Shown here one piece after another: positions 43,104-56,299 of a DNA stretch of 64,000 nucleotides (position 1 is the first letter of the stretch; each line of letters begins with the position of its first letter). The DNA lies in NCBI GenBank assembly GCA_048526005.1, contig DBFVEH010000026.1, positions 62,001 through 126,000 on the forward strand, given 5' to 3'. This DNA is from QALR01 sp900552255 (GTDB lineage Bacteria; Bacillota; Clostridia; Oscillospirales; CAG-272). Below the pieces are notes generated by a model. It was not told the DNA's origin. It ran no database searches and was given only the letters and a program-made list of their open reading frames with translations. The translations under genes were made by a program, and so were the position numbers.

Positions 43104-43135
43104 TCTATCCTCCCAAAATTTTGAATCGGAAAGAT

Positions 43136-43164
43136 AAAAAATTCCCCCTTGAAAAAAGGGGGAA
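43136..43164 (-). terminator. Terminator of the FMN riboswitch
   Basis: On the minus strand TTCCCCCTT pairs with AAGGGGGAA, followed by TTTTTT. It lies between the aptamer and ribU and acts as the off switch. Confidence 0.88.
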
Positions 43165-43190
43165 AGCGCAAATATCGCGCGTGATTTTTT

Positions 43191-43302
43191 ATCTTTTCTC
43201 ATCCGGACTATACCGTCGGTGCAGGAATTTCACCTGCTCGGCGCCGTATGGCGTTCGCGGACTTTACCGCCGATGTGGAATTTCACCAACCCCCAAAGAT
43301 AT
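43191..43302 (-). promoter_or_regulatory. FMN riboswitch (RFN element) controlling ribU
   Basis: On the minus strand the conserved blocks appear in order: ATCTTTGGGGG, GGTGAAATTCC, CGGCGGTAAAGTCCGCGA, GAGCAGGTGAAATTCCTGC, CCGACGGTATAGTCCGGATG and AGAAAAGAT, which pairs with the first block. FMN binding would favour the terminator just before ribU. Confidence 0.96.
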
Positions 43303-43327
43303 TGGACATGCAAAGCATGACGAATGG

Positions 43328-43354
43328 AAAAAGGGACGCGATGCGTCCCTTTTT
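43328..43354 (-). terminator. Terminator of the tuf operon
   Basis: AAAGGGACGC with its complement GCGTCCCTTT and a 3-base loop, followed on the minus strand by TTTTT. It ends the rpoB-to-tuf unit about 26 bases before the FMN aptamer starts. Confidence 0.9.
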
Positions 43355-43374
43355 CTCATGAACGCATAAGTATC

Positions 43375-44580
43375 TTATGCGATGATCTCGGAAACGACAC
43401 CGGAACCGACTGTTCTGCCGCCTTCACGGATAGCAAAACGGAGTCCCTGCTCGATCGCGATAGGAGTAATCAGCTCAACGGTCATATCGACATTGTCGCC
43501 GGGGCGGCACATCTCGACGCCGTCGGGAAGCTCGATAACGCCTGTAACGTCTGTCGTTCTGAAATAGAACTGCGGTCTGTAACCGGCAAGGAACGGTTTT
43601 TTACGTCCGCCTTCTTTTTCGGTCAGAACGTAAACGTGTCCTTTGAATTTGGTGTGCGGATTGATCGTGCCGGGTTTGCAGAGAACCTGGCCTCTTTCGA
43701 TCTCGTCCTTCTGAACACCGCGCAGAAGCGCGCCGATGTTGTCGCCCGCCTCAGCCTGATCGAGAAGCTTCTTGAACATCTCGACGCCGGTAACGGTGGT
43801 TTTCTTTCTCTCTTCGGTAAGACCGATGATTTCGACCTCATCGCCGACCTTGACCGTACCTCTCTCAACTCTACCTGTCGCAACCGTACCACGGCCTGTG
43901 ATGGAGAATACGTCCTCGACCGGCATCAGGAACGGCAGATCGGATTTTCTGTCGGGAGTCGGGATATAACTGTCGACAGCATCCATCAATTCAAGAATGC
44001 ACTTATATTCGGGAGCATTGATGTCCTTGCTTGCGGATTCAAGCGCTTCTCTTGCGGAGCCGCGGATGATAGGCGTATCGTCGCCCGGGAAATCGTACTG
44101 AGAAAGCAGATCGCGGACGTCCATCTCGACGAGCTCGAGAAGCTCTTCGTCGTCAACGAGGTCGCACTTGTTCAGGAATACAACGATAGCCGGAACGCCG
44201 ACCTGGCGGGCGAGCAGAACGTGCTCGCGGGTCTGCTGCAGCGGACCGTCGGAAGCTGCAACGACAAGGATCGCGCCGTCCATCTGAGCGGCACCGGTGA
44301 TCATATTCTTGACGTAGTCGGCGTGTCCGGGGCAGTCCACGTGCGCATAGTGACGGGAATCCGTCTCATACTCGACGTGTCTTGTGTTGATTGTGATACC
44401 GCGGGCTCTCTCTTCGGGAGCATTGTCGATCTGATCATAAGCGAGGAATTCGACGTTGCCGTTCTTCAGAGAAAGTGTTTTGGTGATGGCAGCGGTAAGA
44501 GTTGTCTTGCCGTGGTCGACGTGACCGATTGTACCAATGTTAACATGGGGTTTTGTTCTTTCGAATTTAGCCTTTGCCAT
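43375..44580 (-). CDS. tuf: Elongation factor Tu
   Basis: This 401-residue GTPase brings aminoacyl-tRNA to the ribosome. It has GHVDHGKTTLTAAIT (G1), the switch I region RARGITINTRHVEYET, DCPGHADYV (G3), NKCD (G4), and the domain 2 and 3 segments GRGTVATGRVERGTVKVG and RPQFYFRTTDVTGVI. It is complete and of normal length. It is the last gene of the unit starting at rpoB, 86 bases after fusA. A small GC-rich hairpin with arms TCCGGC and GCCGGA and an AGC loop lies in the gap. Confidence 0.98.
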   Translation of the reverse strand: MAKAKFERTKPHVNIGTIGHVDHGKTTLTAAITKTLSLKNGNVEFLAYDQIDNAPEERARGITINTRHVEYETDSRHYAHVDCPGHADYVKNMITGAAQMDGAILVVAASDGPLQQTREHVLLARQVGVPAIVVFLNKCDLVDDEELLELVEMDVRDLLSQYDFPGDDTPIIRGSAREALESASKDINAPEYKCILELMDAVDSYIPTPDRKSDLPFLMPVEDVFSITGRGTVATGRVERGTVKVGDEVEIIGLTEERKKTTVTGVEMFKKLLDQAEAGDNIGALLRGVQKDEIERGQVLCKPGTINPHTKFKGHVYVLTEKEGGRKKPFLAGYRPQFYFRTTDVTGVIELPDGVEMCRPGDNVDMTVELITPIAIEQGLRFAIREGGRTVGSGVVSEIIA

Positions 44581-44666
44581 TGAAATTTTCCTCCTTGATT
44601 TGCGAATATATCGCTATATTTTTATTTTTCTTGATTACCTCAATCCGGCGCTGCCGGAGTTGATTC

Positions 44667-46745
<2,079 letters not shown>

Positions 46746-46804
46746 ATTTTTGCTCCTTAAATTTTATATACATGGAATCACAAGATGTGTTCAGAATCAA
46801 GAAA

Positions 46805-47275
46805 TCAATATCTGAAATGCGCGAAAGCTCTGTTGGCTTCGGCCATCTTGTGCGTTTCTTCTTTCTTCTTCACCGCGGCGCCGGTATTTCCGAGCGCATC
46901 GATGATTTCGGCAGAAAGTCTTTCCGACATCGTCTTCTCGCCGCGTTTTCTCGCGTAGAGAACAAGCCAGCGAAGTCCGAGCGTCTGTCTTCTTTCGGCA
47001 CGGACCTCCATCGGGACCTGATAGGTCGAGCCGCCGAGGCGGCGTGCCTTGACCTCAAGCACCGGCATAATGTTTTCAAGAGCCTGCTGGAATGCCTCCA
47101 AAGCGGGCTTTCCCGTCTTGGCTTCCACGGTTGCGAACGCGTCATAAACGATCTTCTGTGCGACGCCTTTTTTGCCGTCCAGCATGACGTTGTTGATAAG
47201 CTTTGTAACAAGCTTGGAATTATAAAGCGGATCCGGCAGCACATCTCTCTTGGAAATTTGACCTCTTCTTGGCAC
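46805..47275 (-). CDS. rpsG: 30S ribosomal protein S7
   Basis: This 156-residue protein nucleates assembly of the 30S head. The frame opens at an ATG, but the better start is GTG at 47275 (translated VPRRGQISKRDVLPDPLYN), because AAGGAGGG lies seven bases before it and the length then matches the family. It contains the conserved LPDPLYNSKLVTKLINNVML and GGSTYQVPMEV. Sits between rpsL and fusA in str-operon order. Confidence 0.96.
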   Translation of the reverse strand: MPRRGQISKRDVLPDPLYNSKLVTKLINNVMLDGKKGVAQKIVYDAFATVEAKTGKPALEAFQQALENIMPVLEVKARRLGGSTYQVPMEVRAERRQTLGLRWLVLYARKRGEKTMSERLSAEIIDALGNTGAAVKKKEETHKMAEANRAFAHFRY

Positions 47276-47450
47276 TGTTATTCCCTCCTTCATTAAAATT
47301 TCATGATATCATAGGTACTCGAAAGTTTCCTCCCGACCGTGCGATGCTCCGTTTTCAAAGATGGTTCCATCCCGCGAAGGATATAAACAAAATATCTGTA
47401 AAAATGGAATCACATGCGATCAGAATGCTAAAATACCTCGTCCGACAAGC

Positions 47451-47873
47451 TTATTTGCCGGTCTTTTTGCCGCGCTTCGCGCCGTACAGAGAACGACCCT
47501 GCTTGCGGTTGGCGACGCCCTGCGTATCGAGCGTACCACGGATGATGTGATAGCGCACGCCAGGCAGGTCACGCACACGTCCGCCGCGGATCAGTACGAC
47601 AGAGTGCTCCTGAAGATTGTGTCCGATACCGGGAATGTAGCAGATCGCTTCCATCCCGTTGGTGAACTTCACCTTGGCAACCTTACGAAGAGCGGAGTTC
47701 GGCTTTTTCGGCGTCGTGGTGTAGACTTTCGTGCAAACCCCTCTCTTCTGAGGAGAGCTGAGATCCGTCTGAGACTTCGTAAGCGAGTTAAAGCCTTTCT
47801 GAAGGACAGGCGCTTTGGATTTGTACTCTTTCTTCTCACGGCCGTTGCGAACGAGCTGATTAAATGTTGGCAT
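47451..47873 (-). CDS. rpsL: 30S ribosomal protein S12
   Basis: This 140-residue decoding-centre protein has PTFNQLVRNGR, the region TPKKPNSALRKVAKV, IPGIGHNLQEHSVVLIRGGR and the streptomycin-resistance-associated loop LPGVRYHIIRG with no obvious resistance mutation at the standard Lys (TPKKPNS is wild type). It precedes rpsG by 175 bases and follows the L7Ae-like gene by 77 bases. The 47276-47450 gap contains no recognisable gene. Confidence 0.97.
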   Translation of the reverse strand: MPTFNQLVRNGREKKEYKSKAPVLQKGFNSLTKSQTDLSSPQKRGVCTKVYTTTPKKPNSALRKVAKVKFTNGMEAICYIPGIGHNLQEHSVVLIRGGRVRDLPGVRYHIIRGTLDTQGVANRKQGRSLYGAKRGKKTGK

Positions 47874-47950
47874 GTTAAACCTCCTTTTTTCAGAATCAAT
47901 ATTTGTTTATATATACCACCGAAAATCCTTGCGGAGTCCGGTTGTATCCG

Positions 47951-48193
47951 TTATTTCAGGACGACGCACACGGCGCAGTCCACATCGATGCCGCACATTT
48001 TGCCAAGCTCGGTTTTTGTGCGGGTAAGATCGAGCGCAATGCCGCAGTCGCGGCAAAGCTCCGTCACGGCGGAAATGATTTTTCCCTCGGCGTCGGACGC
48101 TACGAAAGCCGCTTTCGCCGTTCCTCCTTTGATATGTTTTTTTGATTGGTTCAGGCCTGCGACTACCACAGGCACGGGACTGTCGGATGACAT
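47951..48193 (-). CDS. L7Ae/YbxF-family RNA-binding protein
   Basis: This protein of about 80 residues has the L7Ae fold: GLNQSKKHIKGGTAKAAFVASDAEGKII is the kink-turn-binding part, with the later CGIALDLTRTKTELGKMCGI and the closing VDCAVCVVL. Bacillus has the homologue YbxF in the same place between rpoC and rpsL. It binds kink-turn RNA in vitro; its cellular role is unsettled. I took the ATG at 48193, with AAAGGA upstream; the frame extends earlier through untranslated leader. Confidence 0.88.
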   Translation of the reverse strand: MSSDSPVPVVVAGLNQSKKHIKGGTAKAAFVASDAEGKIISAVTELCRDCGIALDLTRTKTELGKMCGIDVDCAVCVVLK

Positions 48194-48438
48194 TTTAATC
48201 AAAAATCCTTTCAAAAAATTATGCGTCCGATATGCGAAACCATATAAAGACAGCATTTTAGCATATAAAGCTATCCTATATAATATCACCAAAACCAGCC
48301 CTTGTCAACGGAATTATCAAAAATTTCGCAAAAAATCCATGAATTATTTGATATTCGGAGACGATTCTGCCCTCACAAGTGCGGCAGCTCATGCTCACCG
48401 CGGAAAATTTTATAAATGCGGCCGATAAAAATAACGCA

Positions 48439-48474
48439 AAGTCCGCCGGCAAAATGCCGGCGGGCTTGTATTTT
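48439..48474 (-). terminator. Hairpin after rpoC
   Basis: On the minus strand AAGCCCGCCGGCA pairs with TGCCGGCGGACTT with one mismatch, followed by TGCGTTATTTTT. It lies downstream of the rpoC stop and probably reduces readthrough into the L7Ae/rpsL part. Confidence 0.7.
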
Positions 48475-48507
48475 TTCACAGCGCCGATACGCACCGTTCC
48501 GGCTTTA

Positions 48508-52065
<3,558 letters not shown>

Positions 52066-52082
52066 CTTTCTCTCCCCCTAAA

Positions 52083-55000
52083 TTATTCTTCATCGAAGTC
52101 CGCGTCGTCGTCTATGCCGTCGAGCTCAAATTCATCCTCGGAGTCGGAGAAATCATCCTCGATCTCATCCTCGTCGACAAGCGTATAATGGTCCTCGTCG
52201 CCATCCTCCAGCACCGCGGGTCCGACGTCCTCAGCCGTTACGAAGCCGCCGCCCTTGCTGTCGTCGGCAAAATCCTCGCCGATCTGGGAAAGCTCGATTT
52301 CCTCGCCGTTTTCATCGAGGACACGGATATCGAGCGCCAGAGATTGAAGTTCCTTGACCAGCACGCGGAACGATTCCGGAACGCCCGGCGTCGGAATGTT
52401 CTGTCCCTTGACGATCGCCTCATAGGTCTTGACACGTCCGGTCACGTCGTCCGACTTGACCGTAAGGATCTCTTGAAGCGTATAAGCCGCGCCGTAAGCT
52501 TCGAGCGCCCAAACCTCCATTTCGCCGAAGCGCTGTCCGCCGAACTGCGCCTTGCCGCCGAGCGGCTGCTGCGTAACGAGCGAATACGGACCGACGCTTC
52601 TCGCGTGGATCTTGTCGTCGACAAGATGATGGAGCTTCAAATAATACATGATCCCGACCGTGACAGGGTTGTCGAACGCCTCGCCCGTGCGGCCGTCGTA
52701 AAGGATCCGTTTGCCGTCGACGGTTTTCAGCTTCTTAGCGGCGATCTTCTCCGCTACCCAAGCCTTGTTGGAGAGCTTATCCTCCCCGACCTCTTCATAG
52801 CGGCGCTCACCGGTTTCCTCGTCGACGATCTCCTCGTAAAATTTCTTATTCGTGAGAGAATCGCTCGGAAGCACCTCGCGGTAAAGCCCCGCCTCCGTCA
52901 TCATCTCGGTGATGTCGCTTTCCTTCGCACCGTCGAATGCGGGCGTCATGACCTTCATGCCGAGGCGTTTCGCTGCGATGCCGAGATGCACCTCAAGCAC
53001 CTGTCCGATATTCATTCGGGACGGAACGCCCAGCGGATTGAGCACGATGTCGAGCGGAGTGCCGTCCTCGAGGAACGGCATATCCTCCGGCGGCAGGATG
53101 CGCGATACGACGCCCTTGTTTCCGTGACGGCCCGCCATTTTGTCTCCGACGGAGATTTTGCGCTTCTGCGCAATATAAACGCGGACGGATTTGTTGACGC
53201 CCGGCGCCAGCTCGTCGGAATTCTCGCGCGAGAACACGCGCACATCGACGACAATCCCGGATTCGCCGTGAGGCAGCCGCATGGAGGTGTCACGCACCTC
53301 TCTCGCCTTTTCGCCGAAGATCGCGCGCAGGAGGCGCTCCTCCGCAGTCAGCTCCGTCTCGCCTTTCGGCGTGACCTTGCCGACGAGGATATCGCCCGCG
53401 TGAACCTCGGTGCCGTTTCGGATGATTCCGTTTTCGTCGAGATCCTTCAGCGCGTCGTCGCCGCAGTTCGGGATCTCGCGGGTGATCTCCTCCGGTCCGA
53501 GCTTGGTATCCCTCGCCTCGAGGGTATATTCTTCTATATGAATGGAGGTATAAACGTCGTTGCGGACGAGATTTTCATTGAGAAGGACTGCGTCCTCATA
53601 GTTATAGCCCTCCCACGTCATGAAGCCGATGAGCGCGTTTTTGCCGAGCGCGATCTCGCCGCCCGACGTCGCGGGACCGTCGGCGATGACGTCGCCCTTC
53701 TCCACGCGGTCGCCCACGTTCACGATGGGACGCTGATTGATGCACGTTCCCTGATTGGAACGCTTGAATTTGAGAAGCTCATAGGTGTGATTGCGCCCGG
53801 CGTCCTCGGCGACGACCACTTTGTCCGCCGTCACGGTTTTGACATAGCCGGCTTCCTTTGCGAGCACACAGACGCCGGAGTCGATTGCCGCCTTGTATTC
53901 CATACCCGTTCCGACAATCGGAGAATCCGTCATGAGCAGCGGAACCGCCTGCTTCTGCATGTTGGAGCCCATGAGCGCGCGGGAGTTGTCGTCGTTTTCA
54001 AGGAACGGAATGAAGCCCGTCGCCACGGAAATGACCATTTTCGGGGAAACGTCGATATAGTCCACTTTCGACGCGTCCACCTCGACGATCTCGGCGCGGT
54101 CGCGTGCAAGAACTCTCTTGTTGACGAAATGCCCTTCCTCATCGATCGGCTCATTCGCCTGCGCGACGATATAATTGTCCTCCATGTCGGCGGTCATATA
54201 TTCGACGGTATCCGTCACCCTGCCGGTCGCCTTGTCGATCTTGCGGTAAGGCGCCTCGATGAAGCCGTAATCGTTGATCTTCGCATAGGTCGCAAGATAT
54301 GAGATCAGGCCGATGTTCGGTCCCTCCGGCGTCTCGATCGGGCAAATGCGTCCGTAATGCGTATAGTGTACGTCGCGTACCTCGAACGACGCGCGGTCAC
54401 GGGAAAGCCCGCCCGGGCCGAGCGCGGAGAGACGGCGCTTGTGCGTCAGCTCCGCCAAGGGATTGTTCTGATCCATGAACGAGGAAAGCGGCGAGGAGCC
54501 GAAGAACTCGCGGATCGCCGCGACGACCGGACGGATGTTGATGAGCGCCTGCGGCGTCAGAGAATCGACATCCTGAATCGTCATCCTCTCCTTGATGATC
54601 TTATCCATGCGGGAAAAGCCGATGCGCAGCTGATTCTGAATCAGCTCGCCCACGGCGCGGATCCTTCTGTTTCCGAGATGGTCGATATCGTCCGCCGTTC
54701 CGATGCCGTGCGACAGACAGATAAGATAATTGATGGAAGCGTAAATATCGTCCTTCGTGATATGCTTCGGGGAAAGCTCCGCAGCTCTTTCCTTCGCCGC
54801 CGCTTTCAGCGCGTCGAAATCGCCGCCCGCCGCCTCCAGCATCTCGAGAAGCAGGCTGAGCTTTACTTTTTCATAGATGCCGACTTCGGTAAGATCGCAG
54901 CCGATGACCTTTTTGGGATCCACCATGCCGTTTCCGAAAACCTTGGTCTCCGTTTCCTCTCCGATATAGACATACGCCTCGTTCACGCCGGCGTCCTCGA

Positions 55001-55985
55001 TGGAGACCGCCTCGTCAAAGGCAAGCGTTTTTCCCGCCTCAAACAGGATCTCTCCGGTGATCGGACTGATGACCGGCCGAGACAGCGTCCTTCCCGAAAG
55101 TCTGCGGCCGAGCGCGACCTTTTTGTCGAACTTGTATCTTCCGACGGAGCCGAGGTCATAGCGCTTGGGGTCAAAGAAAAGGTTGTTGAGCAGGATCTGC
55201 GCGGATTCGACGAGCGGCGGCTCGCCGGGACGCAGCTTTTTATAGATTTCCTTCAAGGATTCCTCATAAGCGGTCGTACCGTTTTTCTCCGCCTCCGCCT
55301 GCATACCGTCCTTTTCGAGCGTCGTTATGATCTTCACATCGTCGCCGAACAGCGCGCGCACGTCGGTCGAGGTGGAAATGGATTCCTCAAGGGCACGGAT
55401 GAGCACCGTCACGGGGATTTTACGGTTCTTGTCGATGCGGACATAGAACACGTCGTTCATATCCGTCTCATATTCGAGCCATGCGCCGCGGTAAGGGATG
55501 ATCTGCGCTGTGAGCATGCACTTTCCGGCCTTATCCATCGCCGCCGTATAGTACATGCCGGGAGAACGGACGAGCTGCGATACGACGACACGCTCCGCGC
55601 CGTTGATCACAAAGGTGCCGTTTTCCGTCATCAGCGGGAAATCTCCCATAAAGATATCCTGCTGCTTCACCTCTCCCGTGGCCTTGTTCGTAAGACGCAC
55701 CGTCACGCGCAAAGGAGCGGCATAGGTCACATCGCGTTCCTTGCACTCCTCGACAGGGTATTTCGGCGTCTGATCGATGGAAAAGTCCACGAACTCGATC
55801 ACGAGATTTCCGGAATAATCGACGATCGGGGAAACATCCTGCAGTACCTCGGATATTCCCCTCTCGACAAGCCATTTGTACGACTTCTTCTGAATCTCGA
55901 GCAGATCCGGCATCTCCAAAATCTCGTCGATCTTGGCGAAGCTCATGCGCACGTTTTTGCCAAGCTGCTGGGGTTTGATCCTCAT
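52083..55985 (-). CDS. rpoB: RNA polymerase beta subunit
   Basis: This 1300-residue subunit forms the other half of the active site. It starts FAKIDEILEMPDLLEIQKKSYKWL, has the rifampicin region SSPLSSFMDQNNPLAELTHKRRLSALG, RVVVSQLVRSPGMYY and GRHGNKGVVSRILPPEDMP. The final 50 residues form a very acidic tail (EDEIEDDFSDSEDEFELDG), as occurs in other Firmicutes in varied form. The start has TTGGAGTG. The ribosomal genes rplK, rplA, rplJ and rplL, which often precede rpoB, are missing here; alaS faces away instead. Confidence 0.98.
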   Translation of the reverse strand: MRIKPQQLGKNVRMSFAKIDEILEMPDLLEIQKKSYKWLVERGISEVLQDVSPIVDYSGNLVIEFVDFSIDQTPKYPVEECKERDVTYAAPLRVTVRLTNKATGEVKQQDIFMGDFPLMTENGTFVINGAERVVVSQLVRSPGMYYTAAMDKAGKCMLTAQIIPYRGAWLEYETDMNDVFYVRIDKNRKIPVTVLIRALEESISTSTDVRALFGDDVKIITTLEKDGMQAEAEKNGTTAYEESLKEIYKKLRPGEPPLVESAQILLNNLFFDPKRYDLGSVGRYKFDKKVALGRRLSGRTLSRPVISPITGEILFEAGKTLAFDEAVSIEDAGVNEAYVYIGEETETKVFGNGMVDPKKVIGCDLTEVGIYEKVKLSLLLEMLEAAGGDFDALKAAAKERAAELSPKHITKDDIYASINYLICLSHGIGTADDIDHLGNRRIRAVGELIQNQLRIGFSRMDKIIKERMTIQDVDSLTPQALINIRPVVAAIREFFGSSPLSSFMDQNNPLAELTHKRRLSALGPGGLSRDRASFEVRDVHYTHYGRICPIETPEGPNIGLISYLATYAKINDYGFIEAPYRKIDKATGRVTDTVEYMTADMEDNYIVAQANEPIDEEGHFVNKRVLARDRAEIVEVDASKVDYIDVSPKMVISVATGFIPFLENDDNSRALMGSNMQKQAVPLLMTDSPIVGTGMEYKAAIDSGVCVLAKEAGYVKTVTADKVVVAEDAGRNHTYELLKFKRSNQGTCINQRPIVNVGDRVEKGDVIADGPATSGGEIALGKNALIGFMTWEGYNYEDAVLLNENLVRNDVYTSIHIEEYTLEARDTKLGPEEITREIPNCGDDALKDLDENGIIRNGTEVHAGDILVGKVTPKGETELTAEERLLRAIFGEKAREVRDTSMRLPHGESGIVVDVRVFSRENSDELAPGVNKSVRVYIAQKRKISVGDKMAGRHGNKGVVSRILPPEDMPFLEDGTPLDIVLNPLGVPSRMNIGQVLEVHLGIAAKRLGMKVMTPAFDGAKESDITEMMTEAGLYREVLPSDSLTNKKFYEEIVDEETGERRYEEVGEDKLSNKAWVAEKIAAKKLKTVDGKRILYDGRTGEAFDNPVTVGIMYYLKLHHLVDDKIHARSVGPYSLVTQQPLGGKAQFGGQRFGEMEVWALEAYGAAYTLQEILTVKSDDVTGRVKTYEAIVKGQNIPTPGVPESFRVLVKELQSLALDIRVLDENGEEIELSQIGEDFADDSKGGGFVTAEDVGPAVLEDGDEDHYTLVDEDEIEDDFSDSEDEFELDGIDDDADFDEE

Positions 55986-56147
55986 AAAATCACTCCAATT
56001 CTAATTTAAGCTTGCCTTTACTTTGGTAAATATATGATATTTTTCCACAGCCTGCAATACTGTCATTCAAAAACGGGGAAAAAGCCCGATGGGACGGCGC
56101 TTCTCCCAAAAACGACGATAATACAAGCGATTGTAATGCAATTTACA

Positions 56148-56177
56148 AGTATAGCACCGAAAAGTCAAGTTGTCAAT
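56148..56177 (-). promoter_or_regulatory. rpoB promoter
   Basis: On the minus strand TTGACA (56177-56172), an 18-base spacer and TATACT (56153-56148). A near-consensus housekeeping promoter. Confidence 0.85.
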
Positions 56178-56206
56178 AACTTTTTGTCGTTTTTTTCAAA
56201 TAATAT

Positions 56207-56235
56207 TGACTTTTTTATGCAACACTAATATAATT
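56207..56235 (+). promoter_or_regulatory. alaS promoter
   Basis: TTGACT (56207-56212), 17 bases, TATAAT (56230-56235). It faces away from the rpoB promoter. Confidence 0.88.
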
Positions 56236-56299
56236 ATTTTAAATAGACGGGAAATCACCCCCAAAATTCAGATTCGTCAAATCAAAAGGAAGAAAAATC

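Larger units (their letters stand above)
55986..56299. other. Divergent rpoB/alaS intergenic region
   Basis: This 314-base gap holds the leaders and back-to-back promoters of rpoB (minus) and alaS (plus), whose -35 elements are only about 30 bases apart. It is AT-rich in its central part. I see no gene, riboswitch or T-box in it; the rpoB leader of about 155 bases contains no obvious attenuator. Confidence 0.7.

Noticed and set aside
55986..56299. Possible T-box leader for alaS
   Set aside because: The leader after the mapped-looking promoter is only about 55 bases and lacks the T-box sequence and terminator.
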